DNA of 10,591 nucleotides from contig WAPH01000018.1 in assembly GCA_015520895.1 (NCBI GenBank), forward strand, positions 1-10,591, written 5' to 3'. The notes under the pieces are model-generated. The model was not told the origin of the DNA and made no database searches. It saw only the letters and a program-made list of their open reading frames with translations. Source of the stretch: Nanobdellati archaeon (GTDB taxonomy: Archaea; EX4484-52; JAADEF01). This document shows positions 1-6,921 of the stretch, piece by piece. The translations under genes were made by a program, and so were the position numbers. Position 1 is the stretch's first letter. Every line of letters starts with the position of its first letter.

Positions 1-987
1 TCTTAATCTATTAACAAAATTCTGCAACTTTTCTTCAATTGCTATTGCTTCATTCATTGAATATTTATCATAATTAATATCTTTTCTATAATGTGTGTTG
101 AGCAAAAATATTCTTAATTGAGAAGGCTTATAGTTTTTAAGAGCTTCTTTAATAGTCACAAAGTTTTTTAGGCTTTTACTCATTTTTGTGCCTTTTACCT
201 TTACAAAATGAACATGCATCCAATAATTTGCAAAACGCTTTCCTGTTGCAGCTTCACTTTGAGCAATTTCATTTTCATGGTGAGGAAAAATAAGATCTTT
301 CCCTCCTCCGTGAATATCCAATGTTTCTCCTAAGTATTTCATACTCATTGCCGAGCACTCTATATGCCAACCTGGCCTTCCCATACCGCAACATTGTGAT
401 TCAAACACAGCTTTTACTTTTTCATCTTCTTCTTTTTTTCTCTTCCATAAAGCGAAATCCTTGATATCTAGTTTCTCTGGATTGGGTTCTATCCTATGTT
501 TGTTGAGTTCTTCTAAATTTTGGTGAGACAGCTTACCATATTCTTTGAACTTAGGAACATGAAAGTAAACACCATCTTTTATGTGATAAGTATATCCTTT
601 TTCTTTGAGAACGCTTATAAGATTATCTATGTCTGCAATGTGATCGCTGACTTTAGGTTGTTTCCATGGTTTTAAAACATTCAATTCGTCTAATTCTTTT
701 TCGAACTTTTCATTATAATATTCTGCTATTTCTTTGTATGTCTTACCTTCTTCTAAAGCTTTATTTATTATTTTATCATCTATGTCTGTTACATTCCTTA
801 CATACTTTACTTCATACCCTTTAAATTTAAACAATCTGTGTACAACATCAAAGAATACTGCTGTTCGCGCATGACCTATATGAGCATAGTCATAAGGTGT
901 TATACCGCATACATACATTTTTATGATATTTTTTTGTTGGGGTTTAAACTTTTCCACTGTTTGGGTTAATGTGTTGTACATCTTCAT
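1..987 (-). CDS. cysS: Cysteinyl-tRNA synthetase, C-terminus missing at window edge
   Basis: Class I synthetase that charges tRNA-Cys with cysteine in the cytoplasm. The 329 visible codons cover the Rossmann catalytic domain. The signature HIGH is at residues 36-39 and KMSKS at 268-272. The four zinc ligands that select cysteine are all in place: Cys27 (MYVCG), Cys211 (WHIECSAM), and His236 and Glu240 (HHENE). The reading frame is open to base 1, so roughly the last 130-140 residues (anticodon-binding end) lie outside, judged from a usual length near 460-470. The start at 987 is chosen because AGGTGG (995-1000, minus strand) sits 7 nt upstream; a second in-frame ATG lies at 981. Both give the typical family N-terminus (MYNTLTQ). 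The gene begins inside the last 44 bp of the upstream antiporter in another frame, so the two are probably co-transcribed and translationally coupled. Identification is secure. Confidence 0.97.
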   Translation of the reverse strand, partial: MKMYNTLTQTVEKFKPQQKNIIKMYVCGITPYDYAHIGHARTAVFFDVVHRLFKFKGYEVKYVRNVTDIDDKIINKALEEGKTYKEIAEYYNEKFEKELDELNVLKPWKQPKVSDHIADIDNLISVLKEKGYTYHIKDGVYFHVPKFKEYGKLSHQNLEELNKHRIEPNPEKLDIKDFALWKRKKEEDEKVKAVFESQCCGMGRPGWHIECSAMSMKYLGETLDIHGGGKDLIFPHHENEIAQSEAATGKRFANYWMHVHFVKVKGTKMSKSLKNFVTIKEALKNYKPSQLRIFLLNTHYRKDINYDKYSMNEAIAIEEKLQNFVNRLR

Positions 988-2188
988 TATTAAACCACCT
1001 TTCTTTAATTATAGCAACCAACGATGCTAAGATAATACTATAGAATACTATGGAAATGGCAGTAGTTAATACTTCTTTTGAAGCACCATAATCTATTATC
1101 ATTAAACTCAGTATAACAACGCTTATACCTTTCGGCATGAATGATGATAAAAACCACTTATCTTCGTACTTTATTAATGTAAATGTAATATATCTTATTA
1201 AAATAATGCTTAAAAGCAACCCTAATGCAGTTAGAGTTGTTAAAATGTTAAATTCCCATAATAAACCCACCATAACAAAGAACATTACTTTTAAAACAAA
1301 CGAGAGTTGCTCTGTAGATGCAAAAATAGCTTTACCTACAATTTTTTGCGAGAGATTTATATTAAAAGATTTTGATATGGTAGGGATATTGCCTAAAATT
1401 AAACCAAATATAAATATTGCAATGGGTGCTGATCCTCCATAGTATTGCATAAACCAGTAAAGTGCAAAGATGTAAGCTAACGTTAATAGATATTTGTAAT
1501 TAGAGAATATTTCAGATTTTTCTATTTTTTTCAGAATATTTAACCATATAAATGCTGATGCAGTGCCTATAACAATTGCTATTGATGCACTAGACAACAT
1601 GTTTTTTATAATCAAATTAATAGTTTCGGCACTTAATCTTTTTTGTTCTTGCATGTAAAGTAAGAAAGTAATTACAAACAAAATACTTAAAGCATCAGTT
1701 AAAGTAGCTTCTATTTTAAAGAAGTTTTTAACTGTCTCCTTTATCTTTAATTTGGATAACAAAGGATATGTTACAATGCTCGCAGTACCTGTGACTAAAA
1801 AAGAAAACGCTAATAAAGCAAAGGTATGCATTTCAAATATTTTTATGAGTTTTAGAACTGCAAACACAAATAAACTACTTGTAAGATAAAGAACTGTGGC
1901 TATCCCTGCGGATCTCTTGAAATCTTTAAAAAAACTCTTGAGATTTAGATTCAACCCTCCTTCAAAGATAACAATAATTAAAGCAAATGTTGTAAATAAG
2001 GATGTAAAAGAGGATGCTAATATTTCATCAGAAGTAAATATTTTTAACCCTTGAGATCCCAATATTATCCCTGCTAAAATTAAAAAAAGGACATCAGGTA
2101 TACCTACTTTTACAAAGAGGTATTCTGAAATTACTCCCCACACTAATAATGTTGCGATTAATAGCAATAATGCATCTATAGCAATCAT
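944..2188 (-). CDS. Monovalent cation/proton antiporter, CPA1/NhaP-like, with variant ion site
   Basis: A 414-residue polytopic membrane protein with about 12 hydrophobic helices, the normal size for the sodium/proton exchanger domain. Family marks are FEGGLN (75-80, with the TM3 glutamate), a TM5 motif EATLTD (160-165), and SAPIAIFIFGLILGN (253-267). It presumably exchanges Na+ or K+ for H+ across the cytoplasmic membrane. The ion site differs from canonical members. The ND or DD pair of TM5 is Thr164-Asp165, the usual TDP of TM4 reads TGT (133-135), and the arginine that pairs with the TM5 glutamate appears to be Lys353 (FMPKG). The core Asp165 and Glu160 remain. Ion specificity and stoichiometry therefore cannot be inferred. 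The start at 2188 is about 27 nt from a TATA element, which suggests a leaderless transcript. It is the first gene of an operon with cysS. Confidence 0.92.
   Translation of the reverse strand: MIAIDALLLLIATLLVWGVISEYLFVKVGIPDVLFLILAGIILGSQGLKIFTSDEILASSFTSLFTTFALIIVIFEGGLNLNLKSFFKDFKRSAGIATVLYLTSSLFVFAVLKLIKIFEMHTFALLAFSFLVTGTASIVTYPLLSKLKIKETVKNFFKIEATLTDALSILFVITFLLYMQEQKRLSAETINLIIKNMLSSASIAIVIGTASAFIWLNILKKIEKSEIFSNYKYLLTLAYIFALYWFMQYYGGSAPIAIFIFGLILGNIPTISKSFNINLSQKIVGKAIFASTEQLSFVLKVMFFVMVGLLWEFNILTTLTALGLLLSIILIRYITFTLIKYEDKWFLSSFMPKGISVVILSLMIIDYGASKEVLTTAISIVFYSIILASLVAIIKERWFNNEDVQHINPNSGKV
995..1000 (-). promoter_or_regulatory. Ribosome binding site of cysS
   Basis: AGGTGG on the minus strand, 7 nt before the ATG at 987, complements the archaeal 16S 3' end (CACCTCC). 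It lies inside the antiporter coding sequence and decides the cysS start in favour of 987 over the ATG at 981. Confidence 0.75.
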
Positions 2189-2241
2189 AAATATTATTTT
2201 TAGAAATAACTATATAAAATTTTAGTAATTAAACAACTTTT
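2189..2241. promoter_or_regulatory. Divergent promoter with one shared TATA element
   Basis: This 53-bp gap separates two divergent starts. TATATAAAA at 2211-2219 is centred about 27 nt from the ATG at 2188 (minus) and about 27 nt from the ATG at 2242 (plus). That is the archaeal TATA-to-start-site spacing, so both mRNAs would begin at or near their start codons. No Shine-Dalgarno sequence is seen before either ATG, which agrees with leaderless transcripts. The assignment rests on spacing only. Confidence 0.6.
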
Positions 2242-2850
2242 ATGAAGGTAATGTGTACTTCGGATTTCCATATGTCTTGGGAAAAAGCAAAAAAAGCGAT
2301 AAATGAAGCAAAGAATAGAGATGTAGATGTATTTGTTAGTACAGGTGATTTTCTCTCTAACGATTTTGCTAATCGTGTTGCTCAAGAGGTACATAATAAT
2401 GGTTTAAAAGGTTTGTTTGTGGAAGGAAATTGGGATCATAATATTACTTTAGATGTACAAGAAAATGTAAGATTATTAAAATATCAGCATGTCAAAATAG
2501 GTAAGTATTATTTTTTTGGTATGGATGAAAAAATATATTATGACTGGGAGGATATACTGTCTTTTACATCTTCGATATCTTCTGATAAGTTAATTTTTCT
2601 GACTCACGAACCCCCTAAAGGTTTTTTAGATAAAATATGGAATGGTACTCATATAGGAAACATAGATTATGCTGAATTTATTAAAAGGAAAAGACCTTTG
2701 TTGCACTGCTTTGGTCATGTTCATGAAGGTAATGGTTTTAAAAAAGTTTTTGAGAACACTTTGCTAGTCAATGCAGCTGTTGCAGATATCCCTAAAGCCT
2801 ATGTTGTTGATCTCAGAAATCTTGAAATAGAAACTGTGAAATTAAGGTGA
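2242..2850 (+). CDS. Calcineurin-like metallophosphoesterase
   Basis: A 202-residue soluble enzyme of the two-metal phosphoesterase superfamily; the substrate is unknown. The ligand motifs appear in order: DxH (Asp8, His10), GD (Gly35-Asp36), GNWD (62-65, metal-ligand Asn63), His122 in THEPP, and GHVH (158-161). The histidine that normally follows the asparagine in GNHD is Trp64, with His66 two residues later. Small YfcE/MJ0936-type members also lack histidine at that position, so activity is not ruled out. There are no membrane segments. It is the first gene of a plus-strand pair: its stop overlaps the GGTGA ribosome binding site of the arginine decarboxylase gene 4 nt downstream. The pairing does not by itself give a substrate. 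Likely activities include phosphodiester or phosphomonoester hydrolysis of nucleotides or small molecules. Confidence 0.92.
   Translation: MKVMCTSDFHMSWEKAKKAINEAKNRDVDVFVSTGDFLSNDFANRVAQEVHNNGLKGLFVEGNWDHNITLDVQENVRLLKYQHVKIGKYYFFGMDEKIYYDWEDILSFTSSISSDKLIFLTHEPPKGFLDKIWNGTHIGNIDYAEFIKRKRPLLHCFGHVHEGNGFKKVFENTLLVNAAVADIPKAYVVDLRNLEIETVKLR
2846..2850 (+). promoter_or_regulatory. Ribosome binding site of the arginine decarboxylase gene
   Basis: GGTGA, 4 nt before the ATG at 2855, includes the TGA stop of the upstream phosphoesterase. This points to translational coupling of the two genes. Confidence 0.7.
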
Positions 2851-2854
2851 TGCA

Positions 2855-3334
2855 ATGTTAGTCTATTTTAATGGTGCTAAAGGAAGAAGCATACACAAAC
2901 TTAATGCTTTTGATAAAGCTTTAACAGAGTTAGGTATTGGTAATGCTAACCTTATTAAATTGAGTAGTGTGTTACCTGTTAACGTTAAAGTGATTCGAGA
3001 ACTGCCTCGGGAAATAAAAATAGGAGAAATCATACCTGCAGTATATGTGGATGTTTGCATAAAAGAAGGTAGAGCAGCATGTGGTTTAGTTATAGGTTAT
3101 AGAAAAGGAGGAGGAGGTCTATTTTATGAATATAAAGGAAACAATAAAGAAGAAGTTAATAAAATATTAGAGGAAATGATAGAAGAAGCTTTTGAAATAA
3201 GAGAATGGGAGTTAACTAAAATTGATAAGGTAGTTGTGGAAGTAGAAAGCGATGGTAAAGAATACGAATGCGGAGTAGTTATTGCTGCTTTTTTATACTC
3301 TCATATGCCAGAGAGCCCTCGTGTTAAAGTGTAG
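2855..3334 (+). CDS. pdaD: Pyruvoyl-dependent arginine decarboxylase (proenzyme)
   Basis: Converts arginine to agmatine and CO2. The 159-residue proenzyme is expected to cleave itself between Ser37 and Ser38 (LIKLSSVLP), leaving a beta chain and an alpha chain whose new N-terminal Ser38 becomes the pyruvoyl group. Matching what I recall of the Methanocaldococcus jannaschii enzyme, Asp20 in LNAFDKAL, Asn32 in GIGNANL and Glu92 in LFYEYKG correspond to its Asp35, Asn47 and proton donor Glu109. Length is normal for the family (about 150-165). Agmatine feeds polyamine synthesis in archaea and is also the precursor of agmatidine at the wobble base of tRNA-Ile2(CAU). The gene lies 4 nt after a phosphoesterase gene in an apparent operon. 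Its last 34 bp overlap, tail to tail, a membrane-protein gene on the other strand. Identification is secure. Confidence 0.97.
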   Translation: MLVYFNGAKGRSIHKLNAFDKALTELGIGNANLIKLSSVLPVNVKVIRELPREIKIGEIIPAVYVDVCIKEGRAACGLVIGYRKGGGGLFYEYKGNNKEEVNKILEEMIEEAFEIREWELTKIDKVVVEVESDGKEYECGVVIAAFLYSHMPESPRVKV

Positions 3335-3618
3335 AATCCTTTGATAATTAGAATTATCATAATAATGCTAAAGAACTTTGTTAATAAATTAGTACCTCGA
3401 AATAATACTGCTATTCCTGCTAGAAGATCTATTCCCCCCATCCAATCAAAGAAATAGCCCGAACTTATACTTCCTAATAATGACAGAGCTCCTTTTATTA
3501 TGTGAAACCATAAAAGACCTATGAGGATAAAAGATGATATGTCTTTATCATAAAAATAAAGCCAGCCTGTTAAAATATCTATAAAACTTAATACTATAAC
3601 TGTTTTGCTTTGTCCCAT
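3301..3618 (-). CDS. Small four-helix integral membrane protein, unknown function
   Basis: A 105-residue, very hydrophobic protein that I do not recognise. Four membrane helices are likely, at about residues 6-23, 28-47, 58-74 and 79-97, with short loops. The loop between helices 1 and 2 contains YDKD, and a FDWMGG stretch precedes helix 3. There is no signal peptide beyond the first helix and there are no cysteines. It begins 3 nt after the stop of isoleucyl-tRNA synthetase. GGTG (3628-3631, minus strand) lies inside the synthetase gene 9 nt before its ATG, so it is probably the second gene of that operon. The synthetase stop, the close start, the RBS and a hydrophobic pattern kept along the whole frame support a real gene. 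The gene ends inside the arginine decarboxylase gene. Confidence 0.72.
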   Translation of the reverse strand: MGQSKTVIVLSFIDILTGWLYFYDKDISSFILIGLLWFHIIKGALSLLGSISSGYFFDWMGGIDLLAGIAVLFRGTNLLTKFFSIIMIILIIKGFYTLTRGLSGI

Positions 3619-3621
3619 TGT

Positions 3622-6471
3622 TTATAACACCTGGAACTTGGCTGTTAGATTTTTGTATGCAACTTCATCATCTTTTTCTTTTACCTTTCCTACTTCTACA
3701 CGAGAATTTGTTTCCTTCTCAATTGTTTCAAGATATTTTTCTAAAACATTGCTACCTTCTAAGATAACTTTTGCTTTTTCATCAATTCTTTTACCTTTTT
3801 TCTTTCTCGCCATTTGGATGTGTCTTATAAGTTCTCTTAAGAATCTTTCTTCTTTTAACTCCTCTGTTTCTGTAAAGTCAATACATATATTCCCTTCACA
3901 CACATCCAATCTCTCAAACACAACTTCTTTTGCGTTAAACATAGATTTAATTAAAGCCATGTTTTGCTTTGCTATCTTCAACATTTCTTCATCTTTTAAC
4001 ACCCATCCTAATTTAAGTACCGGATACCTTTGCTTAACTTTGTGTTGTTGTCTTAATCTTGCCGCTTCATCCATTGCTTTATCTAAGAGTTCTATGAACA
4101 TTAAAGACTTAATGTCATGTATTTTTGAGTTATACGGAGGTAATATTTCGGCATGAACACTTACTTCTTTACCTGCGTAAACATATTCGGCTATGTAAGG
4201 AATGAAAGGAGCAAATAATTTGTTTAATGTTGTGAATACATATCTTAATGTTGTTTGAGCATATTCTTTATCCTCTCCTTCATAATTTATGGCGACTCTA
4301 TCACGTATCATCTTTATGTATTTTCTTGAAAAATCCTGAAGTGTAAAATCCATGAGTTTTATTGCAAGTTTGTGAAGTTCTACAAATTCTCCTAAATTCA
4401 ATAATTCTTGAAGTTTTGAGATTATCCATTTATCTTCTACATGTAATTTTGAAAAATTCTTTTCTATTTTTTCCTCTTCCTCTCCAGTGTATGTTTCTCC
4501 ATAAGTTTTTACAAACTGATAAAGATTCCAATACGTTTGAAGAAATCTATGGATTTTAGCAAGTTCACCCCAATTAAAGTAAAAATTATTCCACGGAGGA
4601 GAACTAAGCAAATAAAGTCTTAAAGCATCTCTTCCATATTTTTCAATGGCTTCCTCTGGTGTGATTACATTTCCTATACTTTTGCTCATTTTTACTCCTT
4701 TAGCATCTAAAACTAAACCATGGAATATGACACGAGTGAACGGTTTTTTATCAAAAGTTATGACTGAAGTGATTAGTTGAGAGTTCCACCATCCTCTTAT
4801 TTGATCTGCTCCCTCTATTTGTAACTCACTGGGCCACAGTTTCTCAAATAAATCTTTATGTTCTGGATATCCTAAGGATGCCCATGAAGCAACACCGGAA
4901 TCGAACCATACATCAAGCACATCAGGTATTCTATGCATTAAATTACCGCATTTTTCACATTTTATAGTAATTTCATCAATATATGGTCTATGCAGATCTT
5001 TAATATCCTTCTTGCCAGATCTGTCTTTTAACTCTCTTAATGACCCTATTACTTCTATATTTCCACATTTCTTACATTGCCAGATAGGTAAGGGAATACC
5101 CCAATATCTTTGCCTTGAAATAGGCCAATCTTCTAAATTCTCTAACCATGATTTAAATCTTTTTTTAGCCCAGTCAGGGTGCCATTCTACTGTTTCATTT
5201 TCTTCAATTAATCTTTCTTTTATAGATGTGATTTTAAAGAACCATTGCGGAACTGCCATTAGAAGCAAAGGAGTAGAGCATCGCCAACATTTTGGATAAT
5301 CATGTTCTACTTCCTCTTCAAGGACAAGAGCATTACTATCTTTTAACCATTTTATTATAAGCGGGTTAGCATCGTAAGCAAATTTTCCTTTTAATTCTTT
5401 GCCCATTTCTTCTTTATAAGTTCCATCAAGATTTAAGGGAGCAATAACCTCTAATTTATAAGGTAATGATGCTTTATAGTCTTCCCTACCATGACCGGGA
5501 GCTACATGAACGAGACCCGTACCTTCTTCTAAATTTACAAACATAGCATTTGCTATGATTTCGTGACCTTTCGTAAGAGATTGAAGCTTAGGTATTTTCT
5601 CTTTAAAAGGATGCTCATATTGAAGACCTTCTAACTCTTTTCCTAAAATAGTGTCTATTACTTCATAATTTTTTATATTCCATTTTTTCATAAGTTTCTT
5701 TACAAGATCTTTAGCAACAATCCACACTTCTTTGCAATCTTTTATTAACACTTTAGCGTATTCGAAGTTGGGATGAACCATTATAGCTACATTAGCAGGC
5801 AATGTCCACGGGGTTGTGGTCCATATAACGAAATATTCATTAGCCGTGTCTTTCCTTTTAAATTTGACGAATATAGAAGGGTCGCGTTTACGCATATATT
5901 CTATCTCATTGTAGGCAACAGCAGTCTCGCATCTAGGACATACATGAACTGGATAAGCACCTTTATAAAGTAAACCCTTAGAATAAGCAACTTTAAACGT
6001 GTGCCATGCTCCTTCCATGTATTCATTAGATAACGTAAGATAAGGATTGTCAAAATCCATCCATACTCCTAAATTTTCAAATTGCTCATTCATCACATCA
6101 ATGTATTTGGTTGCGAAATCACGACATCGTGCAATAAAATTTTCTACACTATGTTGTTCAATGTCTTTCTTACTTTTAAATCCTAATTCTTTTTCTACTT
6201 TAACTTCTATAGGAGTACCATGAGTATCGTAACCTGGCTGATCCCATACGTTTCTTCCTCTCATTCTAATGAATCTTATATATGCATCTTTCAGTATTTT
6301 ATTCCAGGCAGTACCCATATGTATAAATCCCGTTGCATAAGGAGGTCCATCAAGAAAATAAAATTTAGGAAATTTAGAGAACTTTGCTTTGACTTTGATT
6401 TTAATGTGCTCTTCTTTCCATTTTTTTATTATTTTTTCTTCCACCTTTGCGAAATTGTATGGTTCAAACAT
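3622..6471 (-). CDS. ileS: Isoleucyl-tRNA synthetase
   Basis: Class I synthetase that charges tRNA-Ile and edits misactivated valine. The 949 residues are complete, somewhat shorter than many archaeal enzymes (about 1,030-1,070), with the shortfall apparently in the C-terminal part. The HIGH signature is HMGT at 51-54. The CP1 editing domain has WTTTPWTLPAN at 217-227 and the GTGLVHVAPGHGRED block ending at Asp331. WPISRQRYWGIP (449-460), a DQIRGWW block (556-562) and KMSKS (594-598) follow. Paired cysteines (CPRC 178-181, CWRC 395-398, CKKC 466-469, CEKC 505-508) suggest zinc binding. A basic stretch, RKKKGKR, near residue 880 lies in the C-terminal tRNA-binding region. The start ATG at 6471 is about 27 nt from TTTTAAAA at 6495-6502, with no clear RBS, so it may be leaderless. 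A small membrane-protein gene follows 3 nt after the stop. Confidence 0.98.
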   Translation of the reverse strand: MFEPYNFAKVEEKIIKKWKEEHIKIKVKAKFSKFPKFYFLDGPPYATGFIHMGTAWNKILKDAYIRFIRMRGRNVWDQPGYDTHGTPIEVKVEKELGFKSKKDIEQHSVENFIARCRDFATKYIDVMNEQFENLGVWMDFDNPYLTLSNEYMEGAWHTFKVAYSKGLLYKGAYPVHVCPRCETAVAYNEIEYMRKRDPSIFVKFKRKDTANEYFVIWTTTPWTLPANVAIMVHPNFEYAKVLIKDCKEVWIVAKDLVKKLMKKWNIKNYEVIDTILGKELEGLQYEHPFKEKIPKLQSLTKGHEIIANAMFVNLEEGTGLVHVAPGHGREDYKASLPYKLEVIAPLNLDGTYKEEMGKELKGKFAYDANPLIIKWLKDSNALVLEEEVEHDYPKCWRCSTPLLLMAVPQWFFKITSIKERLIEENETVEWHPDWAKKRFKSWLENLEDWPISRQRYWGIPLPIWQCKKCGNIEVIGSLRELKDRSGKKDIKDLHRPYIDEITIKCEKCGNLMHRIPDVLDVWFDSGVASWASLGYPEHKDLFEKLWPSELQIEGADQIRGWWNSQLITSVITFDKKPFTRVIFHGLVLDAKGVKMSKSIGNVITPEEAIEKYGRDALRLYLLSSPPWNNFYFNWGELAKIHRFLQTYWNLYQFVKTYGETYTGEEEEKIEKNFSKLHVEDKWIISKLQELLNLGEFVELHKLAIKLMDFTLQDFSRKYIKMIRDRVAINYEGEDKEYAQTTLRYVFTTLNKLFAPFIPYIAEYVYAGKEVSVHAEILPPYNSKIHDIKSLMFIELLDKAMDEAARLRQQHKVKQRYPVLKLGWVLKDEEMLKIAKQNMALIKSMFNAKEVVFERLDVCEGNICIDFTETEELKEERFLRELIRHIQMARKKKGKRIDEKAKVILEGSNVLEKYLETIEKETNSRVEVGKVKEKDDEVAYKNLTAKFQVL
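3628..3631 (-). promoter_or_regulatory. Probable ribosome binding site of the small membrane-protein gene
   Basis: GGTG on the minus strand lies in the last codons of the ileS gene, 9 nt before the ATG at 3618. It is short, so support is modest. Confidence 0.45.
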
Positions 6472-6538
6472 ATAATATACTTCTTTTGATAAACTTTTAA
6501 AAGGTTAAGAAATATATATTTATTATAAGGTGGTGTCT
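6472..6538. promoter_or_regulatory. Divergent promoter region, ileS / envelope operon
   Basis: A 67-bp AT-rich gap with two palindromic TATA-like elements: CTTTTAAAAG at 6494-6503 and AATATATATT at 6511-6520. The first is centred about 27 nt from the ileS ATG (6471, leaderless). In the other direction it predicts a start site near 6525, just ahead of the plus-strand ribosome binding site. The second would suit only ileS, with a leader of about 18 nt. Which element is used cannot be decided from sequence. Confidence 0.5.
6528..6533 (+). promoter_or_regulatory. Ribosome binding site deciding the start at 6539
   Basis: AGGTGG followed by TG and then the ATG at 6539 (5 nt spacer). The in-frame GTG codons at 6530 and 6533 lie inside this site, so ATG 6539 is the better start. 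Confidence 0.75.
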
Positions 6539-6907
6539 ATGTACAGTCCTCGAGAGGTTTATAAAAAAGTCAGAGAAGAATCTGAACATATAGAGAACAA
6601 ATTTAAGAAATATGCAGTTCCTTTAGCTACCGGAATTTTGGCATGTTATTTAGCCTTGACTTCCCCTCTGGTTTCTTATAAAAACGATTTTCATAATACT
6701 AGTGTTCATTACACTTCTGCTGTTGAAAATACAAAAAATGAAATGTATGCGAGAAGAAGGCATAGGCATGAAAGGAAAAGAAGTCGTTGGTGGGATAGAT
6801 TGAATATATTTAAGCAATTAGAAGAATTGAAAAAAAGAAAGTACAGAATACCTCCTGAAAAGAAAATAAGAAGCGAAAAAGAAAATTACTTAGATTACAT
6901 TGTGTGA
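6539..6907 (+). CDS. Single-pass membrane protein with highly basic tail, unknown function
   Basis: A 122-residue protein that I do not recognise. Residues 1-24 form a charged, probably helical segment. Residues 25-46 are a hydrophobic membrane helix. A polar linker (47-70) holds one N-x-S/T sequon (Asn53). A very basic cluster at 72-83 (RRRHRHERKRSR) is followed by an aromatic, amphipathic helix (84-102) and a charged tail ending YLDYIV. The positive-inside rule favours a cytoplasmic C-terminus, but the sequon-bearing linker would fit the other side, so topology is open. The basic patch could bind nucleic acid, membrane lipid head groups or an acidic partner; nothing chooses between these. 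The start is set by the RBS at 6528. The gene ends 14 nt before the next start (or overlaps a GTG at 6904), so the two very likely form one operon. Codon use resembles neighbouring genes. Confidence 0.76.
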   Translation: MYSPREVYKKVREESEHIENKFKKYAVPLATGILACYLALTSPLVSYKNDFHNTSVHYTSAVENTKNEMYARRRHRHERKRSRWWDRLNIFKQLEELKKRKYRIPPEKKIRSEKENYLDYIV

Positions 6908-6921
6908 TCTTATGTGATAAA

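Noticed and set aside
1137..1442. 101-codon open frame on the plus strand
   Set aside because: Antisense to conserved antiporter helices, with no RBS or promoter signal.
2863..3060. 65-codon open frame on the minus strand
   Set aside because: Antisense to the decarboxylase core, which carries the conserved self-cleavage and catalytic residues.
3605..4156. 183-codon open frame on the plus strand
   Set aside because: It lies wholly antisense to ileS, whose conserved protein explains the region; the translation is Ser/Phe-rich as expected of a shadow of lysine/glutamate-rich coding.
6530..6538. In-frame GTG starts for the basic membrane protein
   Set aside because: Both GTG codons are part of the AGGTGGTG ribosome binding site; ATG 6539 follows at a normal spacing.
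6576..6649. Possible lipobox (ILAC) in the basic membrane protein
   Set aside because: The cysteine lies mid-helix at residue 36 after a long charged N-terminus, so it is not a lipoprotein signal.
6904..6921. GTG start overlapping the previous TGA for the signal-peptide protein
   Set aside because: It would place MILCDK ahead of an otherwise ideal signal peptide; ATG 6922 is preferred, though GTG is not excluded.
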